In this document: one piece after another, positions 47,048-54,895 of the stretch | Layout: each line of letters opens with the position of its first letter | Position numbering within the stretch: position 1 is the stretch's first letter | From: Chloroflexota bacterium | Lineage (GTDB): Bacteria > Chloroflexota > Anaerolineae > Anaerolineales > Villigracilaceae | NCBI GenBank assembly: GCA_016195815.1 | Contig: JACPYX010000007.1 | Span: 186,001-250,000, forward strand | Length of the DNA: 64,000 bases | Reading direction: 5' to 3' | The notes under the pieces: generated by a model | What the model was told of the DNA's origin: nothing | The model's input: the letters and a program-made list of their open reading frames with translations, nothing else | Database searches by the model: none | Position numbers and translations under genes: made by a program

Positions 47048-48670
47048 ATGAAACTCGTAACTGTTGAACAAATGAAATCCATCGAACAGGAAGCAGATGC
47101 CAACGGCCTGTCTTACGATGATATGATGGAAAATGCAGGCCTCGGCCTGGCGGACTTTATTCTGGATATGTTTGCAGACGAAATCGAACCTAAAGTTCTC
47201 GGGTTGGTTGGCCCCGGAAATAATGGCGGTGATACTCTGGTCGCGCTGACACATCTTGTCAAGGAAGGCTGGAAGGCAAAAGCGTATCTCGTCAAACGCA
47301 AATCGGATGAACTGGTCGGGCGATTTCAGGAAGCGGGCGGTGAAGTTGTGGCCGCATCGAAAGATAAAGAATTTGAATCGCTGGGATCAGCTTTGGAGAA
47401 CGTTGATCTTTTGTTGGACGGCGTATTGGGCACCGGCGTAAAACTGCCGCTCAAAGGCGACGTTGGCGATGTGCTCGCTGAAACAACTGCAATTCTTGAC
47501 GAATTGGATGAAGTGCCTTTTGTGATCGCGGTGGATTGTCCCTCCGGCATTGATTGCGATACAGGCGAAGCTGCCGATGAGTGCATTGCCGCGGATCTGA
47601 CTGTCACAATGGCCGCCGTCAAGCAAGGCCTGCTCAAATTGCCGGCCTTTGAGTTCGTTGGAAATTTGGAAGTTGTAGATATTGGCTTGCCCGATAACCT
47701 GCCTTCTTTGCGGACTTTGCAAATCGAAGTTGCAGTTGCCGATACGGTTGCGGAAATTTTGCCGGAGCGTCCGCTTGATTCTCACAAAGGCACGTTTGGC
47801 GCGGCACTGATCGCGGCGGGATCGGTCAATTACACCGGAGCCGCTTTATTGTCCGGGCAAGCCGCGTACCGCGTCGGCGCGGGGTTGGTCACGCTGGCTG
47901 TGCCTGCGCCGCTTCACACCGCGCTGGCCGGGCAACTTCCTGAAGCAACCTGGATACTGCTGCCTCATGAAGTTGGCGTAATTTCTGCAACTGCCGCGGA
48001 AGTTCTGGTTAAAAACTTAGAGCATGTCACCGCCTTGCTGATTGGTCCCGGTTTGGGCACGGAAGACAAGACAAAGGAATTTGTTCAAAACCTGCTGTCG
48101 GGAGAATCTGCGCCGAAGAAATCATCTTCGCGTATTGGGTTTCTGCCGAGCGAAGGCGAAAAAAAGGAAGAAGTAAATGGAAGCCTGCCGCCGGTGGTTG
48201 TGGATGCAGATGGACTGAAACTGCTTGCAAAGATTTCCGACTGGCATAAACTTTTGCCGGGCGGTTCAGTGCTTACTCCGCATCCCGGCGAGATGGCCGT
48301 GCTGACCGGTTTATCGAAAGAAGAAATCCAGGAAGATCGTCAAGCCATTGCAGGCAAGTTCGCAAAAAAATGGGGACACGTTGTCGTGCTGAAAGGCGCG
48401 TTTACAATTGTGGCTTCGCCTGATGGTCGAACGACGATCATTCCTGTCGCTTCGCCCGCTCTCGCTCGCGCTGGAACCGGCGACGTTCTCGCGGGACTGA
48501 TCGTCGGCTTGCGCGCCCAGGGCCTCGAGGCGTTTGACGCGGCCGTGGCGGGCGCATGGATCCACGCGCAGGCGGGTCTCTACGCAGCAGACGATTTGGG
48601 AACAAGCGCATCCGTGCTGGCGAGCGATGTGCTGAATTCGGTCAGCGATGTTTTGAGCGATCTAACTTGA
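47048..48670 (+). CDS. nnr: Bifunctional NAD(P)H-hydrate epimerase / ADP-dependent NAD(P)H-hydrate dehydratase
   Basis: GLVGPGNNGGDTLVALTHL (epimerase), SHKGTFGAALIAAGSVNYTGAALLSGQAAYRVGAGLVTLAVP and LTPHPGEMAVLTGLS, ARAGTGDVLAGLIVGLRAQGL (dehydratase). Confidence 0.95.
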   Translation: MKLVTVEQMKSIEQEADANGLSYDDMMENAGLGLADFILDMFADEIEPKVLGLVGPGNNGGDTLVALTHLVKEGWKAKAYLVKRKSDELVGRFQEAGGEVVAASKDKEFESLGSALENVDLLLDGVLGTGVKLPLKGDVGDVLAETTAILDELDEVPFVIAVDCPSGIDCDTGEAADECIAADLTVTMAAVKQGLLKLPAFEFVGNLEVVDIGLPDNLPSLRTLQIEVAVADTVAEILPERPLDSHKGTFGAALIAAGSVNYTGAALLSGQAAYRVGAGLVTLAVPAPLHTALAGQLPEATWILLPHEVGVISATAAEVLVKNLEHVTALLIGPGLGTEDKTKEFVQNLLSGESAPKKSSSRIGFLPSEGEKKEEVNGSLPPVVVDADGLKLLAKISDWHKLLPGGSVLTPHPGEMAVLTGLSKEEIQEDRQAIAGKFAKKWGHVVVLKGAFTIVASPDGRTTIIPVASPALARAGTGDVLAGLIVGLRAQGLEAFDAAVAGAWIHAQAGLYAADDLGTSASVLASDVLNSVSDVLSDLT

Positions 48671-48692
48671 AGGTCTGAAATTCTGAAACGAA

Positions 48693-48727
48693 AGACGCCC
48701 CTCAGTGGAGGAGCGTCTTGTTTTTTC
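48693..48727 (+). terminator. Rho-independent terminator after nnr
   Basis: agacgcccctc-agtg-gaggagcgtct followed by tgtttttt. Confidence 0.8.
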
Positions 48728-48750
48728 ATAAACCCGAAACTTGCAACCTG

Positions 48751-49791
48751 CTAACCTTTGAGGAATTCTTCCAGCACTTCCCTGCTGATGCGATAAGCCT
48801 TTCCAACTTTCTTGGCCTTCAAACTGCCATCCTGAATGGCAGACATCACGTCCTCTTCTGTGACCTTCATGGCGGCCGCGGCCTCTGAGGGAGTCATCAC
48901 GTCTGGAAGCGCGGCCTTCGTACCTCCGCCGCCCTGGCTGGTATTCTGCATTCCGCCTTGCAGAGCCTGCCCCATCAAATTGCCAATGCCCATTCCCGCG
49001 CCGATGCCGGCCGTGAGTCCCGCGCCGCCACTTGGATTGGATGCCGCGTCGCGCATGGCGTCCGCGGCCTGCAATTGAGTATAGGTTGACATGTCGAGCA
49101 TGCCCATGTCGCGCAGTTCCTGGGCGGATTTTTCGGACGGCTTCATGTTGCCGACATAGAATGTCTTGAGCGTGAGACCAAGAGCTGTGAAGTCATCCTG
49201 CGCTTTCGCCCGAACACCCGCGCCGATCTCCTCGGTCAGGCCGATGATTTCTGGAACGGAATATTTCGCGCCGGTCTCGCCCAGCACATCCTGCAGCTTG
49301 GAGAGCAACATGGTTCGCAGGCGTTCTTCGATGTCGGATGTACGATACGCGCCTTGTGTGCCGACGATTTGCGTTACGAACTGTTGCGGGTCTTTGACCT
49401 GGAATGAATAAGTTCCAAAACCTTGCAGAAGCGCCACGCCGAGTCCCATGCCTGGGTTGCGGACGATGATCGGCTGCGGCGTGCCCCATTTTTTGTTCGC
49501 AAATTCCTTCATCGAAACAAAATAGACTTCGGCGGGGAAGGGTGTGCGGTCGTTGAACGCCTTGCCGATGAAATCAATTACCCTCGGGATGTTGGCGGTC
49601 GCAATTGTGTGCCGGCCTGCCTTGAACACATCCAGCGCATTGCCATCGCGAAAGAAGACTGCGGCCTGCGCTTCGCGCACGATCACTTGCGAACCAATGC
49701 GATAATCGCCGATGCCCTCTTCGGGAAAGCGATGGACGATCTCGTCCGTCATCTCGCTTGGATATTCAATGACATCAAAAATTCTAGCCAT
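48751..49791 (-). CDS. SPFH-domain protein with C-terminal excisionase-like HTH
   Basis: SPFH core (FRDGNALDVFKAGRHTIATANIP ... EERLRTMLLSKLQDVLGETGAKYSVPEIIGLTEEI), Gly-rich linker, then DVMTPSEAAAAMKVTEEDVMSAIQDGSLKAKKVGKAYRISREVLEEFL. Confidence 0.88.
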   Translation of the reverse strand: MARIFDVIEYPSEMTDEIVHRFPEEGIGDYRIGSQVIVREAQAAVFFRDGNALDVFKAGRHTIATANIPRVIDFIGKAFNDRTPFPAEVYFVSMKEFANKKWGTPQPIIVRNPGMGLGVALLQGFGTYSFQVKDPQQFVTQIVGTQGAYRTSDIEERLRTMLLSKLQDVLGETGAKYSVPEIIGLTEEIGAGVRAKAQDDFTALGLTLKTFYVGNMKPSEKSAQELRDMGMLDMSTYTQLQAADAMRDAASNPSGGAGLTAGIGAGMGIGNLMGQALQGGMQNTSQGGGGTKAALPDVMTPSEAAAAMKVTEEDVMSAIQDGSLKAKKVGKAYRISREVLEEFLKG

Positions 49792-49892
49792 GTCTCACTC
49801 CTTATTTTTGAAATAGCAATCTAATTATAACCTTTTGTCTTATTTAAATACGCAAATTCAGCCCGAAAGTTTTTGAAACATCCCGTTTTAAA

Positions 49893-50684
49893 CTAACCTT
49901 TCATTGGCTTTCCGCTTCCCTTGTCTTTCAGCATCATAATCTCTGCCATGATGCTGACCGCGATCTCCTCCGGGGTTTCGGCCTGCAATTCGAGTCCCAT
50001 CGGCGAATGGACGCGGGCGATCTTTTCTTCAGAGACTCCCTTTTCTTTCAAGGCTTTAACCGTCGTGGCCCACCTGCGTTTGGATCCGATCACGCCGATG
50101 TAAGCCGCGCTTGACTCAAGCAGACTCGGCAAACCCGCCGCATCCACGCCGGACCCGCGGCTGGTTACCACCAAATAAGTCCGGCGCGTGACTTTGAGTT
50201 GCTCCGTTAATTTCTCCATCGGCGCGGGGTAGTACGCGTCCGCGTCTGGGATGGATTCCGGCGTGCAAAACTCCGGCCTGTCGTCCGAGACCGCGACGCG
50301 GAAACCGAGCCACTTTGCCAAGTGGACGACGGCCTTGCCCACGTGTCCCGCGCCGATGACTACTATCATGGGTGCTGGAAGGATCGGTTCCACAAACACC
50401 TCCACCTGGCCGCCGCACACGCCGGGGTCGCCGCGTGATGGGTCAGACATTGTGTATGAGAGCAGGCGCGGCTTGCCGTCTGCAATCGCCATCCATGCTT
50501 CATCGAGCACGCGGTGTTCCAAATCCCCGCCGCCGACCGTGCCGATAAATTTTCCGTCGGGGTAGACGAGCATCTTACTGCCCACATGCCGCGGCGTGGA
50601 GCCTTCGCTTTTGACCACCGTGCATAACGCGGCAGATCCGTTATTCTTTTCGATTTCAGAGAGGGCCTGATGAATGGAAATCAT
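49893..50684 (-). CDS. XdhC/CoxI-family protein
   Basis: SALCTVVKSEGSTPRHVGSKMLVYPDGKFIGTVGGGDLEHRVLDEA ... VIGAGHVGKAVVHLAKWLGFRVAVSDDRPEF. Confidence 0.93.
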   Translation of the reverse strand: MISIHQALSEIEKNNGSAALCTVVKSEGSTPRHVGSKMLVYPDGKFIGTVGGGDLEHRVLDEAWMAIADGKPRLLSYTMSDPSRGDPGVCGGQVEVFVEPILPAPMIVVIGAGHVGKAVVHLAKWLGFRVAVSDDRPEFCTPESIPDADAYYPAPMEKLTEQLKVTRRTYLVVTSRGSGVDAAGLPSLLESSAAYIGVIGSKRRWATTVKALKEKGVSEEKIARVHSPMGLELQAETPEEIAVSIMAEIMMLKDKGSGKPMKG

Positions 50685-50711
50685 AATGAAGTGATTTTAT
50701 CCGATTTTGGC

Positions 50712-51779
50712 TCACGGCCCCCAACGAGGCTGCCAGTCTGGTTCGGGGAAATTGGTGAGTTGGCGTGTGCTATGGCCGTTTGCAAGCATGATGTAGAGAT
50801 CGGCCTGATTGTTGTTTCGCAAAGAATTGTAGACGATATATTGTCCATCGGGGGAGTAAGCCGCGGCGGCGTTGTTTCCGCCAAAAGTCAATTGCGTGGC
50901 CGCGCCGGTTGCGATATCCAGCTTGTAGATTTCCCGGCCTGCAACCGGCCCGGCATAAATCAAAATATTCGAGCCGTCCGGCGACCAGCTCAGACTCCCG
51001 CCGATGTCTTCCATGCCTTGCGAAATCTGGCGCGGCGCTTGCGCAGGCTGGTTTGCATTGAGCACGAAAACCTGGTAGGAAAAATCATACTTAACTGACA
51101 TGGCAAAGGCAATCTGATTTCCGTCCGGCGACCAGGCCGCGCTGACGATGGAGTTTGCCTGCCCCGCGTTGTTTGGGGGACCAGTGTAGATGGCGCGCGG
51201 ATTTTCCCCGGCATTGCCCACAACCCACAACTCGAATTTTCCATCTGTCATTTTGTTGACGAATAGAATTTGTTTTCCATCCGGCGAAAAATCGGGCGAG
51301 AAGGCGTTTCCGATGTTGCTGGTGAGTTGGGTTGATTTTGAGTCGCCTAGATTTATCGAGTAAAGATCGAAATTATCGTACTGATTTACTGCATAGACGA
51401 TTGACTTGCCGTCGGGAGATATGGCTGGATAATAGGTATTGGTGCTGTTGTCTGTCAGTTGTTTGTAGCCGGAGCCATCCGCATTGATGATGCAAATCTG
51501 GTTGATGTCTTTGCGCGTGCAAGTGAAGACGATGTGTCCGCCGCGAATGTCTGTGGGAAACGGCAGGGGTGTGGCCGAGGGCGTGACGGTTGGTACTTTG
51601 ATTTTGTTTACATCTATTGGGTTTTCGAAATATTGTGATGGCCGGACAAGCGCAAAAAGTGTGATGATGATCGCCAGGATGACCAGGCTGACCGGTAATG
51701 AAGCGCGGCGGCGTGGCCGCCGAAATATAGAAGGACGCCGTTTGCTCGAAGTATATTTTCCGTCCAGGCCGGGAGACAT
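50712..51779 (-). CDS. TolB-like/PD40 beta-propeller protein with N-terminal TM
   Basis: Repeated YYPAISPDGKSIVYAVNQ, FSPDFSPDGKQILFVNK, AAAYSPDGQYIVYNS. Confidence 0.88.
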   Translation of the reverse strand: MSPGLDGKYTSSKRRPSIFRRPRRRASLPVSLVILAIIITLFALVRPSQYFENPIDVNKIKVPTVTPSATPLPFPTDIRGGHIVFTCTRKDINQICIINADGSGYKQLTDNSTNTYYPAISPDGKSIVYAVNQYDNFDLYSINLGDSKSTQLTSNIGNAFSPDFSPDGKQILFVNKMTDGKFELWVVGNAGENPRAIYTGPPNNAGQANSIVSAAWSPDGNQIAFAMSVKYDFSYQVFVLNANQPAQAPRQISQGMEDIGGSLSWSPDGSNILIYAGPVAGREIYKLDIATGAATQLTFGGNNAAAAYSPDGQYIVYNSLRNNNQADLYIMLANGHSTRQLTNFPEPDWQPRWGP

Positions 51780-51824
51780 ATAATTTAAATTGTAGAGGCA
51801 CAGCCACGCCATGCCCCTGCATAC

Positions 51825-53168
51825 TTATCTTTCCAACAGTCCCAATGCTACCGGCAGCAACTGCTTCTTTCTGGAAACCACGCCTGCCGCATCGCGTGTG
51901 CCATCAGCAAGAGGCGGGTAGGGCAGGTCGTCGAGAATTGGCGGCGCGCCGGATGAGACCAGCAGGCGGCTGGTACCGCGTACGACATCGGTGATGAGCA
52001 GCATGGCAAAGTCGAGGCCGCGTTTGTCGCGCAGATCGTTCAAGGATTTCAGAAGCGGGTCAAGATAATCTGCCAGTTGCATCAGGTCGGTGACTTCGGC
52101 CTGCGCGACTGCGAATTTGAATCCCCCCGCTTCGTAGGCCTTGATGTCGTTGCTGACAATATCTTTTGGGGCGCGATTCTCGAGCCCGGCGCCTGCGGAT
52201 AAAACGGCCTTGCCATACGATTCAATGGTCTCGCCTTTTAACGGCGAGCCGCCGACAAATGCCCAACGCGCAAGTCGTTCGGCGGCGTCTTTGTCGCGCG
52301 GTGTGGTGGTGGGAGAGGTCAAGATAAGGGTGTCCGCTAAAAGTCCCGCGAGAAGCGCACCGGCCAATGAGGGCGGCATGGAGAGTCCCGCGTCCGCAGT
52401 TAATTCGGAGACGAGAGTCGAAGTCGAGCCGACCACATCAACAGTAAATCGAATCGGTTGATGTGTCGAAGGATTGCCGAGGCGATGATGATCCAGAATT
52501 TCGAGCAGTTGCGCTTCTTCGAGCGCGGCGATGGCCTGGCGCGGTTCGTTGTGGTCCACGAGAATGATTTTCAAGCGCGGCGGGTTGAGAACTTCGCGCT
52601 GGCGCGCAATGCCAACGTATAAACCGTTTTCGTCCACGACCCAGTAATCGTTGTATTCATCGCGCAAAATTTTATTGAGCGAGTCGCGGATGTGCGCGTT
52701 GGCTGCGAACTTTGGAACCGACGTATCGGCCGCGTCTTTGCATTGCGCCGACATCATTTCGCGCACGGTGGTATCGCCGGGTCGCGGGCCGAGCGTCTCT
52801 GTAAAATATTTAAACAGGCTCATGCCATTGATGATTCCGAATGGTCTGCCATCTTCATTGACGACAGGCGCGATGCCGCCGGTTTTGCTGGCGAGCGACC
52901 AGGCCGCGCCGAGTTGAGCTTCTGGGCGGATGCTGTCGAGCCGCAGCATGACGGATTCAAAACGTGGAGATGCATCTGTGAGCAGGACGGGCGCTTCGAG
53001 TTCCAGCCGCTTCATGACCCACGCTGTTTGCGGGTTGACCGCGCCCGCGCGTGCGGCCACTGCCTCGGCCTGATCCCGTTCGCGCAAAAGCCAGGCGTAG
53101 CCCATGGCGGATGCGATGGAGTCTGTGTCGGGGTTGACGTGTCCAATGACGTAGATTTTGTTTGACAT
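51825..53168 (-). CDS. Manganese-dependent inorganic pyrophosphatase (family II) with CBS domains
   Basis: YVIGHVNPDTDSIASAMGYAWLL, inserted CBS pair, ILVDHNEPRQAI, LEILDHHRLGN, DHHA2-like C-terminus. Confidence 0.93.
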   Translation of the reverse strand: MSNKIYVIGHVNPDTDSIASAMGYAWLLRERDQAEAVAARAGAVNPQTAWVMKRLELEAPVLLTDASPRFESVMLRLDSIRPEAQLGAAWSLASKTGGIAPVVNEDGRPFGIINGMSLFKYFTETLGPRPGDTTVREMMSAQCKDAADTSVPKFAANAHIRDSLNKILRDEYNDYWVVDENGLYVGIARQREVLNPPRLKIILVDHNEPRQAIAALEEAQLLEILDHHRLGNPSTHQPIRFTVDVVGSTSTLVSELTADAGLSMPPSLAGALLAGLLADTLILTSPTTTPRDKDAAERLARWAFVGGSPLKGETIESYGKAVLSAGAGLENRAPKDIVSNDIKAYEAGGFKFAVAQAEVTDLMQLADYLDPLLKSLNDLRDKRGLDFAMLLITDVVRGTSRLLVSSGAPPILDDLPYPPLADGTRDAAGVVSRKKQLLPVALGLLER

Positions 53169-53215
53169 GGAAAATTATCTCAATTTATGAATTTGGGAAC
53201 TCGTATCAGCTCAAA

Positions 53216-54889
53216 TTATATCCCGCCTTGTTTGATTAACTCGAGGAAGATGTTGACGATGTCAGGGTCGAAATGTTTGCTTGATTGTTCCCGAATATAT
53301 TGTGTTGCTTTCTCTCGTGTCCAGCCTTGGTTGTAGGGCCGATCCGATTGAATTGCGTCCCATACATCTGCAACTGCGAAAATGCGGGCCGCCAGCGGAA
53401 TGTCGCTGCCTTGTAACCCGCGCGGATAACCTGTTCCATCCCATTTTTCGTGATGGCAATATGGAATCTCAAGTGCCTGACGAAGATAATGGATCGGAGC
53501 CAGCAATTCGTTGGCAATGATGGGGTGTTTCATGACGATCTTGCGCTCTTCGTGCGTTAGCGGCCCCGCCTTCCTTAGGATTTCATCAGGGATGGCCATT
53601 TTTCCGATGTCATGCAGGATCGCGCCGCGGCGGATGTCGTCAAGCGCTTGTCCCTGGACGCCAACCGCGCGCGCCAATTTCAAAGTTAGCTCCGTGACGC
53701 GGCGGCTGTGACCTTCAGTTTCCTTGTCGCGCAGTTCCAGCGCTTTGGCCCAGCCTTCGAGGGTGGTGTTATAGGCATCGGCTAGTTCTTCCGTCCGCTC
53801 GGTAACACGTTGTTCGAGCTCCTCAGATAACTGGCGGTAGCCATCTTCCAACATTTTTCTTTTGGTAATATTGTGCGCAACGAATATGCGCCCGATCAAT
53901 CGGTTTTTAGGATCGCGGATCGGCGAAATGCTCAACTCATAATAGTACTGATTGCCTCTAATTTGAGGAGCAATCTCCACGACAGTTTGATCTAGATCAA
54001 TGATCTGTTCGAACAAACCAAGCCACTCGACAAAAGCCATCTTAATGGGCTGGCCGATGACCTGTGAACTCTTCCGGCGAATGCTGGACAAGGCTGCTTG
54101 ATTGACATCCACCACGCGGTCAAGCGCGTCTGTGACCACCACCGGATCGGTCATATTGTCCATGATCCGCTCACGGGCGATCGGAACAATATCAAACAGA
54201 TGATAGCGGAAAAGCCCCCAGGCAACAATTAGGTTTCCAATAGCCAATGAGAATGGCGATATATCTCTCTGGGGCGTGATCTGTATGTTGAGTAATGCAA
54301 AAGCTGAAAAGGCTAAGGGAATCAGAAAGCCGATCGCAATTGTTGCCAATTGTGACCGATATAGGTTGTGTGGCCGAATGATGCGTCTGATCAATAACCC
54401 GATGCCAAAGAGGGATGCGGAATAAACATAAAGCGAAAACATATCGACGGCAATGGTGAAATTGTATTCAAGGTCGGGGAATGGATAATCGCTGGTTAGG
54501 TGCGGATTCGGGTAGATGAGATGATGTTTGCCGTCTGTTAAGACGAGGATATTGAAAACGATCGGGACGATCAGTGCCATTGTCCAAAATAATTTTGGGC
54601 GGCGAATCTTATATTCCGTAAATTGGATTGCGAATATCAGAAAGGCAAAGACGACGACCGTACCCTCTGTGAACCATTGGAATTTATCCCAGAAGATTTT
54701 GGTTTGCAGATTGGAGTTAACCAGTTCCATGATAAAACCAAAAATGGATAAAGTTTGCCCGCCTATAAACCATGTATAAGCGCCAGCGCCGCGTACTTTG
54801 CGGCGCTGCCAGGCATAAATTAATATCCCCACTGATAATGCCAGTGAGATCAGGTAAGGATATAGATACTCAAGTTCCTCACGATTCAT
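53216..54889 (-). CDS. 7TM sensor - PAS - HD-GYP phosphodiesterase
   Basis: N-terminal 7TM, PAS segment (VVVTDALDRVVDVNQAALSSI), HD-GYP motifs AILHDIGKMAIPDEILRK and YCHHEKWDGTGYPRGLQG. Confidence 0.93.
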   Translation of the reverse strand: MNREELEYLYPYLISLALSVGILIYAWQRRKVRGAGAYTWFIGGQTLSIFGFIMELVNSNLQTKIFWDKFQWFTEGTVVVFAFLIFAIQFTEYKIRRPKLFWTMALIVPIVFNILVLTDGKHHLIYPNPHLTSDYPFPDLEYNFTIAVDMFSLYVYSASLFGIGLLIRRIIRPHNLYRSQLATIAIGFLIPLAFSAFALLNIQITPQRDISPFSLAIGNLIVAWGLFRYHLFDIVPIARERIMDNMTDPVVVTDALDRVVDVNQAALSSIRRKSSQVIGQPIKMAFVEWLGLFEQIIDLDQTVVEIAPQIRGNQYYYELSISPIRDPKNRLIGRIFVAHNITKRKMLEDGYRQLSEELEQRVTERTEELADAYNTTLEGWAKALELRDKETEGHSRRVTELTLKLARAVGVQGQALDDIRRGAILHDIGKMAIPDEILRKAGPLTHEERKIVMKHPIIANELLAPIHYLRQALEIPYCHHEKWDGTGYPRGLQGSDIPLAARIFAVADVWDAIQSDRPYNQGWTREKATQYIREQSSKHFDPDIVNIFLELIKQGGI

Positions 54890-54895
54890 TCTTTT

